Shown here in pieces: positions 16,030 to 25,267 of a DNA stretch of 64,000 bases. The stretch lies in NCBI GenBank assembly GCA_003141555.1, contig PLMN01000025.1, positions 1 through 64,000 on the forward strand. The letters run 5' to 3'. The stretch's first letter is position 1, and every line of letters begins with the position of its first letter. The notes below the pieces were generated by a model that did not search any database, was not told where the DNA came from, and worked only from the letters and a program-made list of their open reading frames with translations. The DNA is from Candidatus Aminicenantota bacterium. Its GTDB lineage: Bacteria; Acidobacteriota; Aminicenantia; Aminicenantales; UBA4085. A program made the translations under genes and the position numbers.

Positions 16030-16635
16030 ATGAACCAGAAGAGAACGGACGCCCTGAAATCGACCGTCCTCACGGTCCCCAACGTCCTCAGTCTATTCCG
16101 CATCCTCCTCGTACCGTTCTTCCTCCGGGCAATCCTCATCCGCCGGCCGACCGAAGCGCTCCTCATCTTCGTCCTGGCCAGCCTGACCGACCTTCTCGAC
16201 GGGTTCACCGCCCGCGTCTGGCATCAACGGTCCAAACTGGGGACGATCCTCGACCCGGCGGGGGACAAGCTCCTGATGGCGACCTCCTACGTGGTCCTCA
16301 CGATTCCGAAGCTCGGCGTGCCGAACTACATTCCCCTCGGACTGACTGTGCTCGTATTCGCCCGGGACATCATGATCGTGTCCGGCGCGGCGTACGCCTT
16401 CGTCTCCTGGGGCCAGAAGACGTTCGCCCCGTCCATCCTGGGCAAAGTGACCACCGCCTGCCAGGTGGGGACGGTGTTCCTCGTCCTCTGGTTGAACCAT
16501 CTCAGAACCGCGGCGGGCTACATGCCCTGGGTCTTCCGGATCACCGCCCTGGCAACGGTCGCCTCGGGCGTCTATTACTTCGTGCTGGGATTGTCGATCC
16601 TCCGCGAGCACCGGCGAGGGAAGAAAGCAGACTAG
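16030..16635 (+). CDS. pgsA: CDP-alcohol phosphatidyltransferase family protein (PgsA-like)
   Basis: The 201-residue integral membrane enzyme contains the family active-site pattern DGxxARxxxxxxxxGxxxDxxxD, seen here as DGFTARVWHQRSKLGTILDP followed by AGDK. About five to six membrane segments are present, one early (about 18-37). Members join a CDP-diacylglycerol to an alcohol; the length and motif fit phosphatidylglycerophosphate synthase best, but a phosphatidylinositol-type or cardiolipin-type enzyme cannot be excluded from sequence alone. The start ATG 16030 lies 26 bases after the lipoprotein gene and probably ends the operon. Confidence 0.85.
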   Translation: MNQKRTDALKSTVLTVPNVLSLFRILLVPFFLRAILIRRPTEALLIFVLASLTDLLDGFTARVWHQRSKLGTILDPAGDKLLMATSYVVLTIPKLGVPNYIPLGLTVLVFARDIMIVSGAAYAFVSWGQKTFAPSILGKVTTACQVGTVFLVLWLNHLRTAAGYMPWVFRITALATVASGVYYFVLGLSILREHRRGKKAD

Positions 16636-16715
16636 CGCCAGCCCGAAACTCTGATCGTCTTTCCGAGCGTAGCCCGGAATCTCTTCTTTAAAATGCCGAT
16701 CCCTCCGGGGCAGAG

Positions 16716-16766
16716 GAGATCCCTCGCAGCGCCTCTGGATTACAAGCAGTACCATTGCGAGGGGTC
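16716..16766. repeat. Imperfect inverted repeat in the pgsA-EPS gap
   Basis: GATCCCTCGCA (16718-16728) pairs with TGCGAGGGGTC (16756-16766) with one mismatch across a 27-base spacer. The surrounding 185-base gap also holds phrases (TTGCGAGGGGTCATCATG, CCGGAATCTC) resembling common interspersed repeats. It separates two converging operons. No T-run follows, so a terminator role is uncertain. Confidence 0.4.
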
Positions 16767-16820
16767 ATCATGCCGAAACGGCAGGAAGGCGCGCGTGCTT
16801 TTGAGTGGTACCCCCAAGCG

Positions 16821-18284
16821 CTATTTCTCTCCGAGGGTGATGCTCCGGTCGATGAAGCCCTTGCGGAAGGTCAGCCAGAGGATCTTGATGTCCAGGCCGA
16901 AGGACCAGTTCTGGATGTAGTAGAAGTCGTGCTCCAGCCGCTTTTCGATCGATGTCCCCTGCCGCAGCCCGTGGATCTGGGCCCAGCCGGTGATGCCTGA
17001 TTTCATCTTGTGGCGGAGCATGTACTTCGGGATCTTCTCCGTGAATTCCTTGACGAACTCGGGCCGCTCGGGCCTGGGCCCAACCAGGCTCATCGCCCCG
17101 CTGAAGACGTTGGCCAGTTGGGGGAGCTCGTCGAGGCTATAGCGCCGTAGGAACCGGCCGAAGGGGGTGATCCGCGGGTCGTCGGCCCGGCACATCACGG
17201 GCCCGGTGGCCTTTTCCGCGTCAAAGACCATCGTCCTGAACTTATGGCAGACGAACCGCCGGCCGTCCATGCCCACCCGCTCCTGATGGTAGAAGACCGG
17301 ACCGCGCGACGTAATCTTGATGACGGCCGCGACGATCAGGAAGAACGGAGACAGGACGAGCAGGCCGAAGCCCGAGGCCAGGATGTCGAAGAGCCGCTTG
17401 ATCACGCGCTTCCCCCCGCGGAGGGGGACCTCGTCGATGGAGATGACCGGGAAGCCGTCCAGGTCCTGGATATTGGCCTTGAGGGTCAGCAGCTGGAAGA
17501 GGTCGGGGATGAGCCGGACGTTCACCGGATACTTGTTCACGATCTGGACTGTGTCGATGATCTTCGCGTAGTTGGTCAGGTCCAGGGCGACGTAGATTTC
17601 CTGGATGTTGTAGTCTTCGATCACCCGGCTGAGGTCCTCGATCCGGCCGAGAACGGGAACCCCGCCGTCGATGGGAATGGACTCGCCCACCGTCCGCTCG
17701 TTGTCCAGGAAGCCTTTCACCACGAAGCCCAGATCGGCGTACTGGTAAAGCTTCTGGGCGACGGCCACGCCCATCTCCCCCGCCCCGACGACCACGACGT
17801 TCTGGAGGCCCAGTCCCCGGGCATAGCGGCGCTTCATGAAGTAGTAAATCTGGTTGCGGAGGAAGGCGATCATGAAGACGACGCCCAGGCCGTACGTCGC
17901 CAGGTAGAGCCGCGACGGCTCGACCACGGGCAGCCCAACCACGGTCAGGGGCCGGCCGCCGCCGTACATCTTGACGATGCCCAGGAACGCGACCACGATC
18001 GCGAAGGTGAGCAGGACGTTGAGGATGATGTAGAGGAAGTCGTCCAGCTTGGTCCTCTTCAGGCGGCTTCGGTAAAACCCCTGGAGATAGAAGATCGCCA
18101 GGTGGACGATCAGGAACAGGGGCAGGACGAGAAGATACGACCCGATCGCGGGGACGCCCTTGGTCACGGGGATGATATAGGAATAGAACCGGAACAGGTA
18201 CGTCCAGATGTAGGCCATGACGATGGCCACCGTGTCGCTCGCCACGAACAGCCCGAAAAGACGGGCGCGGGGCCTGTTGATCAC
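16821..18284 (-). CDS. Undecaprenyl-phosphate sugar phosphotransferase (exopolysaccharide initiator)
   Basis: The 487-residue enzyme starts polysaccharide repeat-unit assembly by moving a sugar-1-phosphate onto undecaprenyl phosphate. It has four to five membrane segments in the first 145 residues, a Rossmann-like CoA-binding-type middle (NVVVVGAGEMGVAVAQKL, about 163-180), another membrane segment near 300, then the bacterial sugar transferase domain with CHKFRTMVFDAE, RRYSLDELPQLANVFSGAMS, LVGPRPERPEF and GITGWAQIHGLRQ. The family sugar is usually glucose or galactose. It is the last gene of a six-gene minus-strand cluster, overlapping the preceding glycosyltransferase by four bases. Confidence 0.92.
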   Translation of the reverse strand: MINRPRARLFGLFVASDTVAIVMAYIWTYLFRFYSYIIPVTKGVPAIGSYLLVLPLFLIVHLAIFYLQGFYRSRLKRTKLDDFLYIILNVLLTFAIVVAFLGIVKMYGGGRPLTVVGLPVVEPSRLYLATYGLGVVFMIAFLRNQIYYFMKRRYARGLGLQNVVVVGAGEMGVAVAQKLYQYADLGFVVKGFLDNERTVGESIPIDGGVPVLGRIEDLSRVIEDYNIQEIYVALDLTNYAKIIDTVQIVNKYPVNVRLIPDLFQLLTLKANIQDLDGFPVISIDEVPLRGGKRVIKRLFDILASGFGLLVLSPFFLIVAAVIKITSRGPVFYHQERVGMDGRRFVCHKFRTMVFDAEKATGPVMCRADDPRITPFGRFLRRYSLDELPQLANVFSGAMSLVGPRPERPEFVKEFTEKIPKYMLRHKMKSGITGWAQIHGLRQGTSIEKRLEHDFYYIQNWSFGLDIKILWLTFRKGFIDRSITLGEK

Positions 18285-19399
18285 TTCGCTTCCTTGAATT
18301 CCCGCCAGCGGCGGCGGAGATAGGACGTCATCGCTTCCTTAAAGATGTCCCGCGAGAAACCCAGAGCATGGGATCGAATAGCCGATTTATTAAATTCCAG
18401 GCCTCCGAATTTGTCAAGCGCGGCCAGGAGGCTCTCCGGCGTGGGCTCGTCGAAGAAAAGGCCCGTTTTGCCCTCGAGGACGGTCTCGAGGGCGCCGCCG
18501 CGGCCGTAAGCTACGACCGGCGTCCCGCAGGCCTGGGCCTCGAGGACGGCAATTCCGAAATCCTCCTCCCCCGGCAGGATGAAAGCCCGCGCCTCGCGGT
18601 AGAGCCGGCGGAGGTCATCCCTCCCGAGCGGACCGAGGAATTGAACGTTCGGCCGGGCGGGCTTGCGCAGGGCCCGGTAATCCGGCCCCTCGCCCACGAT
18701 CCTGAGCGGCCGGCCGAGGCGGTTGTACGCCGCGATGGCCAGGTCGATCCTCTTGTAGGGAACGAGCGCGGAGACGATCAGGTCGTAGGAGCGATCCGGC
18801 TCGGCGTCGGGCGGGGTGAAGGCTTCGGTGTCGACGGGTGGATGGATCACATCGGCCGTCCGGCGGTAATATTTCTCGATGCGGCGGGCTACCGCCCTGG
18901 AATTAGCCACGAAATGGTCCACCCGGGCCGAGGACGACTCGTCCCACAGGCGGAGGTAATGGATGAGGGGCGGGATCGCGCGCCGGGACAGGTACGAGAG
19001 CTTGCCCGGCCCAAAATAGGAATGATACTGGTTCCAGGCGTACCGCATCGGGGAATGGACGTAGGACACATGGAGGGCGTCGGCCCGGGGGATGACGCCT
19101 TTAGCCGTGCAGTGCGAGCTCGAGACGACGAGGTCGTACTCCTGGAGGTCGAACTGTTCCGCGGCAAGCGGGAAGAGGGGCAGGTACGAGCGGTAGCGCT
19201 TCTTCAGGAAGGGCAGGCGCTGGACGAAGCTCGTCCGGATGTCCCGCTTTTCGATGGGTTCGATCTGGCTGCCGGGGAAGCGCAGGAGAGTGTAGATGGG
19301 AGCTTCGGGAAAGATTTCGGCCAGGACTTCCAGGACCTTTTCTCCTCCCCGGCGGCCGGTCAGCCAGTCGTGGACTAGGGCAACCTTGATGTTTTCCAT
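18281..19399 (-). CDS. Glycosyltransferase family 4 protein (WbaZ-like)
   Basis: The 372-residue enzyme begins NIKVALVHDWLTGRRGGEKV, a typical start of GT4 mannosyl/rhamnosyl transferases such as WbaZ. It has two Rossmann halves, an acceptor region with the SPMRYAWNQYHSYFG and SRAVARRIEKYY motifs, and a C-terminal donor site with ILPGEEDFGIAVLEAQACG (the E-x7-E motif). It transfers an activated sugar onto the growing lipid-linked oligosaccharide at the inner membrane. The stop overlaps the start of the phosphotransferase gene by four bases (ATGA), so translation is coupled. The sugar donor cannot be deduced. Confidence 0.88.
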   Translation of the reverse strand: MENIKVALVHDWLTGRRGGEKVLEVLAEIFPEAPIYTLLRFPGSQIEPIEKRDIRTSFVQRLPFLKKRYRSYLPLFPLAAEQFDLQEYDLVVSSSHCTAKGVIPRADALHVSYVHSPMRYAWNQYHSYFGPGKLSYLSRRAIPPLIHYLRLWDESSSARVDHFVANSRAVARRIEKYYRRTADVIHPPVDTEAFTPPDAEPDRSYDLIVSALVPYKRIDLAIAAYNRLGRPLRIVGEGPDYRALRKPARPNVQFLGPLGRDDLRRLYREARAFILPGEEDFGIAVLEAQACGTPVVAYGRGGALETVLEGKTGLFFDEPTPESLLAALDKFGGLEFNKSAIRSHALGFSRDIFKEAMTSYLRRRWREFKEAK

Positions 19400-19469
19400 C
19401 TCGTTGATTATATCAGATTTGTATCAGATTTGCGCGCGGCGGGACATCCCCCGGCTCCTTTTCCGGGGA

Positions 19470-20615
19470 TCAAGCCGGGATCTTGGCCGAGGCCAGATCG
19501 AGGTACAGGTTCTGGGTTTCCTTGACCATCCGCTCGAGGCTGAACTCGGCCTGGATTTCCGACCGCGCCGCCCCGCCGAGCCGCGCCGCGAGCCCGGGGT
19601 CGTCGAGCAGGCCGACAACGGCCGCGGCAAGCGCGTCCGGCCGGGCCGGCGGGACGAGGAGGCCGGTCTCACCGTCGCGGACGACTTCCCGCACACCGTC
19701 GATGTCCGTGGCGACGATGGGCTTCCCGAGCATGGCCGCCTCGAGGAGGACGAGGGGCAGACCTTCCCAAAGCGAGGGAAGGACGAGAACGTCGAAGAGG
19801 GCGAGCAGGTCCCGGGCGTCGGAACGCTCGCCGAGGAGCAGCACGCGGCGGTCCTGGCCCAGCCGCGTCACAAGGCGGCGCAACTCGCCCTCGAGCGGCC
19901 CGCCGCCCGCGACCACGATCCTGGCCTCCGGCCGGCGCCTCAGGATCTCCGGGGCCGCCCGCAGAAGGTAGATGACGCCCTTCTGGCGGTGGAGCCGGGA
20001 GACCGCGCCCACGACCGGGCCGTCGAGCTCGAGCGCCGCGCGAAGCGCCTCCCGGCGCCGACCGCCGTCGGGGCCGTCGTCGTCCGGGAGTGCGACGCCG
20101 TTCCTGATGAGGCGCATCTTCGGTTGCGGCGCCAGCCGGAACCACGTGCCGCGGTCATAATCGGCCCGAGAGACGAAGATCACGGCGTCGGTCCGGCGGG
20201 CCAGCCTCCTCTCCGCGAGGACAAGCAGGTATTTCAGGAAGGGATTGCGGTAGTGGAGGTAATGGATCCCATGGAGCGTATGGACGACGACGGGCGTCCC
20301 GGCTCTCGCCGCCGCCCGCCGGCCGACCAGGCCCGCCACGCCGCCGTGGGTGTGGAGGATGTCGATCCTCCGCTCGCGGAGGACACGGGCGATTGTCCGC
20401 GCGTCCTTTTGCGACAGGCTTTTCCGGACGGGAAGCGGGACGAACGGCAATCCGGCCTTGCGCGCCTCCTCCTCGAGCGGCCCGCCGCCCGCGGCCGCAA
20501 TCTCGACCTCGAACAGGCTCCCATCGAGATGCTTAGCCAGTGTCAGGAGGTGGACCTGCCCGCCGCCGAGCGACGGCTTGTCGATCATCTCTAAGACCCG
20601 GAGCTTGCGCATCAT
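19470..20615 (-). CDS. Glycosyltransferase family 4 protein
   Basis: The 381-residue GT-B enzyme starts MMRKLRVLEMIDKPSLGGGQ, where the GGGQ loop is the usual N-terminal donor/acceptor turn. The C-terminal half has RLHRQKGVIYLLRAAPEILR, VVAGGGPLEGEL and LPSLWEGLPLVLLEAAMLGK with the E-x7-E motif. Its start overlaps the stop of the upstream GT2 gene by four bases. It is followed after 70 bases by the WbaZ-like gene, a gap that contains two copies of TATCAGATTTG. Role in repeat-unit assembly is inferred from the cluster. Confidence 0.88.
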   Translation of the reverse strand: MMRKLRVLEMIDKPSLGGGQVHLLTLAKHLDGSLFEVEIAAAGGGPLEEEARKAGLPFVPLPVRKSLSQKDARTIARVLRERRIDILHTHGGVAGLVGRRAAARAGTPVVVHTLHGIHYLHYRNPFLKYLLVLAERRLARRTDAVIFVSRADYDRGTWFRLAPQPKMRLIRNGVALPDDDGPDGGRRREALRAALELDGPVVGAVSRLHRQKGVIYLLRAAPEILRRRPEARIVVAGGGPLEGELRRLVTRLGQDRRVLLLGERSDARDLLALFDVLVLPSLWEGLPLVLLEAAMLGKPIVATDIDGVREVVRDGETGLLVPPARPDALAAAVVGLLDDPGLAARLGGAARSEIQAEFSLERMVKETQNLYLDLASAKIPA

Positions 20616-21499
20616 GGCGCTTTCTCCTCCCGCAGGAGCGCCCGATACCGGGCCCGAAGCGTTCGTCCGGCTTCCCCGCGGAACGCCCCGCCCAGTCCGA
20701 GGAAGAGGACGTTCGCCCTGAGGGACGCCCGGAGCAAGCGCCGCGAGGCGGCGGAATTATGTTTCTGATAATAATAGAGCTGGCTGCGCCGATATTCGAA
20801 CCGGCTCGCGGCCCGGAGAGCCGGGGTTGCGGACGTCGTCGCGCCGCCCTCGTGGCCGACCTCCACGGACGGGACGTAGAGGAGCTTCCAGCCCGCCGCC
20901 CGCACCCGGACGCAGAGATCGATGTCCTCGAAATAAATAAAGAACCGCTCGTCGAACCCGCCGGCCCGGTCGAACGCCTCCCGCCGGCACAGGAGGCAGG
21001 CCGCGCTCAACCATCCGACTGAGCGCTCGTCCCGGCGCTTCCGGAGGGCGCGCTTCCAGCGGGGGTTCAGGACGAATTTCTGGTAGATCTGGGCCATGAA
21101 ATCCACGCGGTTCCCGAAAGAGACCTGGTAGTCGCCGGGCCCCCGGACCATGGCCGGGCCGGCGCCGCCGATCGACGGATCGGAGGCGAGGCGTCCGACG
21201 AGCGCCGTCAGCGCCCCGCGGGGAACGAGCGTGTCCGTGTTGAGGAAGAGAAGGAAGCGTCCCCGGCTCTCCGCGGCGCCCCGGTTGTTCGCCGCCGAAA
21301 ACCCGGCGTTTTGAGGATTCGCGATCACCCGGACGCCGGGGAATTCGCGGCGGACCGTCTCCGCGGTCCCATCGGTCGAGGCGTTGTCGACAACCAGGAT
21401 TTCATGCTCCGCGGCGGGCGGGTTCTCCCGGAGCGAGGCGAGGCAGGCCTTCAGGCGCCGGACATCGTTGTAGCTGACCAGGACGATCGACAGGTCCAT
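20612..21499 (-). CDS. Glycosyltransferase family 2 protein (rhamnosyltransferase-like)
   Basis: The 295-residue GT-A enzyme has the nucleotide-sugar site DLSIVLVSYNDVRRLKACLA, VDNASTDGTAETVRREFP, an NAGFSAANNRG segment and the metal-binding DxD-type NTDTLVP. FDERFFIYFEDIDLCVR is typical of dTDP-rhamnose-type GT2 enzymes. The C-terminal region is basic (RRSQLYYYQKH, RALLREEK), which suggests membrane association. It lies three bases from the next GT4 gene and overlaps the following one by four bases, so it is in the middle of the operon. Confidence 0.88.
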   Translation of the reverse strand: MDLSIVLVSYNDVRRLKACLASLRENPPAAEHEILVVDNASTDGTAETVRREFPGVRVIANPQNAGFSAANNRGAAESRGRFLLFLNTDTLVPRGALTALVGRLASDPSIGGAGPAMVRGPGDYQVSFGNRVDFMAQIYQKFVLNPRWKRALRKRRDERSVGWLSAACLLCRREAFDRAGGFDERFFIYFEDIDLCVRVRAAGWKLLYVPSVEVGHEGGATTSATPALRAASRFEYRRSQLYYYQKHNSAASRRLLRASLRANVLFLGLGGAFRGEAGRTLRARYRALLREEKAP

Positions 21500-21502
21500 G
21501 AG

Positions 21503-22657
21503 CTAAGCCGTCCCCAAGACATCGGCCAGCACGCTCTCGACGCCCCGGATCTGCTTTTCGAGAGAGTACTCCTCGCGGATCGTCCGGTAGCCGCCCTCGA
21601 CGGCGGCCGCGACCGCGGCCGGGTTCCCGATGATGAATTCCAGCCCGCGGGCGATGGCCTCGGGGGCGCGCGTTTCCATGAGGAAGCCGTTGTCGCCCGG
21701 ACGAATGATCTCGGTCAGGCCGCCGGCCCGCACGGCCAGGACGGGGATGCCCGCGGCCATGCCCTCGAGGGCCGGCCGGCCGAAGGACTCGACGACCGAG
21801 GCGACGACGACGGCATTCAGGAGCTTGAGGATGTCGCCGACGTCGGGCCGGTAGCCGAGGAACAAGACCCGCCGCTCCAGCCCGTTCGCCGCGACGAACG
21901 CCCGGAGCGACCGGGCGTAGGCCTCGTCCCGGACGTCGCCGATGACCAGGAGCTTGAAGCCCGGATGGCGGGGCGCCAGGAGGGCCGCGGCCGCCACGGC
22001 CTCCCTTTGGCCCTTCCCCTCGTAGATCTTGCCCACGATCCCGGCCGCAAAATCTCCCTTTTCGAGGCCGAGCTCGGCCCGCATGGCCTCCCGGCGGACG
22101 GAAGCCCCGGTCGTAATCTCCAAGCCGTTGGGAACGACCGCGATCTTGGCCTGGTCGCCGAATGCCGAGCCGGTCAGCTTCGAATTGACGATGACCTTCG
22201 CCGATCTCGCGAGGATGAAGCGGGCCAGGGCCCGGCGGCCATAGATCGAATGCAGGAAAGGCGCGTCTCCGCCCAGGACCTCGTGGATCACCCAGACGTG
22301 AGGGACGCCCAGGCGCCAGGCGGCTTTGGCTCCGCTGAAAATCACGGCTGAATTCGTGATCACGAGATCGATCCGCTCCCGGTGGATGATCCGTGCGAGC
22401 CGCTTGACGCTCACCACGTTCCAGAGCCCGGCGAACGGCTGGCGCCAGAGCCGGGATTTCTCGGTGATCGACCACTTCATGGGGACGATGCGGACCTCGA
22501 CGCCGATGGCCCGGACGGCATCCGCCAGGGGACCGGGCCGCGGGACGATGAGCCGGGGCGTATATTTCGCCCGGTCGAGCCCCCGCAGAGTTTCGAGCAG
22601 CCAAAGCTCGGCGCCGTTGAGCTCGGCGGAGTGCGAGACGAAGAGGATGGTCTTCAT
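21503..22657 (-). CDS. Glycosyltransferase family 4 protein
   Basis: The 384-residue GT-B enzyme begins MKTILFVSHSAELNGAELWL, where the NGAE turn is the N-terminal loop of GT4. Other marks are VPNGLEITTGASVRREAMRA, GKIYEGKGQREAVAAAALLA, and ASVVESFGRPALEGMAAGIP carrying the E-x7-E donor motif, then RPGDNGFLMETRAPEAIARG. Its ATG overlaps the stop of the gene at 22654 by four bases. It is one of three GT4 enzymes in the cluster closely packed with a GT2 enzyme; each probably adds one sugar to the repeat unit. Confidence 0.88.
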   Translation of the reverse strand: MKTILFVSHSAELNGAELWLLETLRGLDRAKYTPRLIVPRPGPLADAVRAIGVEVRIVPMKWSITEKSRLWRQPFAGLWNVVSVKRLARIIHRERIDLVITNSAVIFSGAKAAWRLGVPHVWVIHEVLGGDAPFLHSIYGRRALARFILARSAKVIVNSKLTGSAFGDQAKIAVVPNGLEITTGASVRREAMRAELGLEKGDFAAGIVGKIYEGKGQREAVAAAALLAPRHPGFKLLVIGDVRDEAYARSLRAFVAANGLERRVLFLGYRPDVGDILKLLNAVVVASVVESFGRPALEGMAAGIPVLAVRAGGLTEIIRPGDNGFLMETRAPEAIARGLEFIIGNPAAVAAAVEGGYRTIREEYSLEKQIRGVESVLADVLGTA

Positions 22658-23799
22658 CGCCGCCCGAGGACCTCGCCGTAGAACGCCAGCGTGGCGGCGG
22701 CCGTCTTTTCCCAGGTGAACAGCCGCGCCCGCTCCCGCCCCCGCGCCCGGAGCGTATCCCGAAGCCCGGGATCCTCGAGGAGCCGGACGATCTGGGCCGC
22801 CATTTCCGCGGGATCGTCCGGCCGGAAATAGAGCGCCGCATCACCGCCGACCTCAGGCAGGGCGGAGACGCCCGACACCGCGGAGGGCAGCCCGGAGGCC
22901 ATGGCCTCGAGGAGGGGGAGCCCGAATCCCTCACAATGCGAGGGGAAGACGAAGGCCGCGGCGGCATGATAAAGGCCGCGGACTTCGGGCTCGGGAAGGT
23001 AGCCGAGCAGGCGAACCCAGGGATCGAGCCCGCGGGCCTTGATCCCGGCCAGGACCCGGGTGCGGTCTCCACCCGCGCGGCCGACGAGAACCAGGGGGAC
23101 GGGCCGATGGGTCTTGTGGACGATCGACAGGGCTTCGATCAGACGAGGCAGGTTCTTGCGCGGCTCCATGGCGCCGACGAACAGGAGGAATTCGTCGGGC
23201 AGGCCATAGGCTCGGCGCGTCGCCTCGGCGGCGCCGGGCGGAGCGACCTCGAAGAAGGGCCGGCTCAGCCCGAGCGGAGTCACGATGATTTTCGCCGCGT
23301 CGAGTCTGAAACGATCTCGAAGGGCCTTCTTCGTGAACTCCGAGATCGTAATGATCCCGTCCGCCCGCCGAAGCGAGGCTTCCGTCTTATTCAGGAAATG
23401 GCGGCGCGCCTCGGCATCGGCCTTCCCGGGATCGTCCATGAAGAACAAGTCGCAGACGGTGACGATCTTCCGCCCGCGCGTGGGGAGCGGCAGGGGCGTC
23501 GGGGAATGGGTCAGGTCGAGGCGCGCGCCGAAGACCGCATCGAGGCTCGGCCGGCCGAACAGGTACCAGCCGAAATTCACGGCCTTGACCGGCCGCCGGA
23601 GGTCGCGGAAATGCAAATGGCGGAAGGGAGGGATTCTTTCCGGAGGAAAGCGGTCCTTCCAAGAGGCCGAGAAGAGATAATATTCGTTCTCCGCGTCCAG
23701 GCGGGCGAGCTCGAACAGGAGATTCCGGAAATACACGCCGACACCCGTTTCGTGCTTGAGGAAGGGACGCAGATCGAAGCCCAGACGCATGCGCTTCAT
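22654..23799 (-). CDS. Glycosyltransferase family 4 protein, first gene of the EPS cluster
   Basis: The 381-residue enzyme reads MRLGFDLRPFLKHETGVGVY near the start, the loop typical of WbpY/MtfB-like mannosyltransferases. ISEFTKKALRDRFRLDAAKI, VGAMEPRKNLPRLIEALSIV and FPSHCEGFGLPLLEAMASGL mark acceptor, donor and E-x7-E sites. It is the promoter-proximal gene of the minus-strand cluster and diverges from the permease operon at 23944. No good ribosome site precedes ATG 23799, so ATG 23790 (residue 4) is an alternative start. No Wzx flippase or Wzy polymerase is in the window. Confidence 0.86.
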   Translation of the reverse strand: MKRMRLGFDLRPFLKHETGVGVYFRNLLFELARLDAENEYYLFSASWKDRFPPERIPPFRHLHFRDLRRPVKAVNFGWYLFGRPSLDAVFGARLDLTHSPTPLPLPTRGRKIVTVCDLFFMDDPGKADAEARRHFLNKTEASLRRADGIITISEFTKKALRDRFRLDAAKIIVTPLGLSRPFFEVAPPGAAEATRRAYGLPDEFLLFVGAMEPRKNLPRLIEALSIVHKTHRPVPLVLVGRAGGDRTRVLAGIKARGLDPWVRLLGYLPEPEVRGLYHAAAAFVFPSHCEGFGLPLLEAMASGLPSAVSGVSALPEVGGDAALYFRPDDPAEMAAQIVRLLEDPGLRDTLRARGRERARLFTWEKTAAATLAFYGEVLGRR

Positions 23800-23897
23800 G
23801 TTTGCTCAAAGAGGCCGAAAAGTCAATTCAGGATGGGGAGATGAAGCGGCTCTCCGAGGCACGCCGGTTGTCCGACGAAATGCCCCGCCAACTTCCC

Positions 23898-23926
23898 TTG
23901 ACCGTGACCGGGCGCAGGACTACAAT
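23898..23926 (+). promoter_or_regulatory. Sigma-70-type promoter for the permease/dipeptidase operon
   Basis: TTGACC (23898-23903) and TACAAT (23921-23926) are exactly 17 bases apart. The predicted start leaves only about 11 bases before ATG 23944, with GGAG in the leader. Confidence 0.6.
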
Positions 23927-23943
23927 CCGCGCTTGGAGCCTAC

Positions 23944-25257
23944 ATGACCCTGCAAATCGGTGCCATCCTTCTCCTCATGGTGGCCGCCTACGCGGTGGCC
24001 AGTTTCAAGAAGCTTTCCGTCGAGCTCAGCATCCTGGCCGCCGCCGTCGCCGGGGGACTGGGCGGCGCCTTCCTCAAGACGCCGCCGATCGCCGAGCTCC
24101 CGCGCCACCTCGTCGAGGGCATGTTCCCCTACCTCGACGTCATGCTCGTCTTCTCCACGGCCACGATCTTCATGGCCCTGGTCAACGAGTCGGGCGGCGT
24201 CAACTACGTCGTCCGGGGCGCCATCCGGCTCTTCTACAACGTCCGGGTGGTGGCCCTGCTGGTGCTGATGATCATCATCCTGATCCCGGGCGCCCTGACG
24301 GGAGCGGGCAGCGTCTCGCTCCTGGTCGTCGGCGCCCCGGTCGCCCTGGCCCTCAAGGCCCTCGGCATCCCCGAGCGCAAGGTGGCCGCCATCCTGTTCA
24401 TCGTGGCCGGCCTGGCCGCGGCCGCGCCCCCGGTCAACATCTGGGCCATGATCCTCTGCGCCGGGACGGCGATCCCCTATGTCGGGTTCACCTACACCCT
24501 GGGCATCCCGGTCCTCATCCTCGGCACCTTTACCATCCTCTGGTTCGGGCTGAAGAAGGAGGGCGGGATGGACAAAGCCGCCGCTCTGGCCGCCCTGCCC
24601 CCGGCCCCGCCCGGGATGAACGGCTGGCGGGTGCTCATGCCCTTCCTCGTCTTCTTCGGCCTGATCATCGCCAATCGGATTTGGCCGTTCGCGACCCCGA
24701 TCTTCGGCCTGCCGCTCGAATTCACGGCGGCCGCCCTCACGGCCTGGCTGGTCAGCCCCAAGCGGCTTCACGTCCTGAAGCTGGCCCGAGAGACGATGCA
24801 GCGGCTCCTGCCGTTGCTCGCGACCATGATCGTCGTCGGCATGCTCCAGCAGATCATGACCGCGACGGGCGTGCGGGGGATGATCTCCTATTCGGTCATC
24901 ATCATCCCCCTCGTCCTGCTCTTCATCTCCCTGGCCGTCATCATCCCGGTCTCCGAGGGGGTGCTGACCTACGGCGCGGCGGCCATCCTGGGCATCCCCC
25001 TGATCTGGTTCTTCGACTCGATCGGGCTGCACGCCACGGTGGCCATCGCCGGCTTGAGCATTCTCTGGCCGCTCGGCGACGGCCTGCCGCCTACGGCCCT
25101 GATCGGCCGCTTGAGCGTCATGGTCTCCGAATACAAAGGAACATACTGGTCCTTCCTCCGCCAGACCTGGCTGCCCTGGCTGGTCATCACGATCACCGGC
25201 ATCCTGATGGTCGTCTACAGCGCCAAGCTGGCCTTCCTCGTCCGCTGGAGCATGTGA
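23944..25257 (+). CDS. DctM-like/TRAP-type large permease (ion transporter superfamily)
   Basis: The 437-residue protein is almost all membrane helices, about eleven to twelve segments, with a GALTGAGSVSLLVVGAP loop and the repeat-like helix pair ending IIIPLVLLFISLAVIIPVSE; this two-fold layout with re-entrant Gly/Ser loops fits the DctM/ArsB/GntP ion-transporter superfamily. Partners typical of a TRAP system (solute-binding DctP and a four-helix DctQ) are missing, although a 51-residue membrane protein follows. It heads an operon with a deacylase and two secreted dipeptidases, so a peptide-derived carboxylate or acyl-amino acid is a reasonable substrate. That assignment is inferred. Confidence 0.7.
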   Translation: MTLQIGAILLLMVAAYAVASFKKLSVELSILAAAVAGGLGGAFLKTPPIAELPRHLVEGMFPYLDVMLVFSTATIFMALVNESGGVNYVVRGAIRLFYNVRVVALLVLMIIILIPGALTGAGSVSLLVVGAPVALALKALGIPERKVAAILFIVAGLAAAAPPVNIWAMILCAGTAIPYVGFTYTLGIPVLILGTFTILWFGLKKEGGMDKAAALAALPPAPPGMNGWRVLMPFLVFFGLIIANRIWPFATPIFGLPLEFTAAALTAWLVSPKRLHVLKLARETMQRLLPLLATMIVVGMLQQIMTATGVRGMISYSVIIIPLVLLFISLAVIIPVSEGVLTYGAAAILGIPLIWFFDSIGLHATVAIAGLSILWPLGDGLPPTALIGRLSVMVSEYKGTYWSFLRQTWLPWLVITITGILMVVYSAKLAFLVRWSM

Positions 25258-25267
25258 GGTCCCCGCC

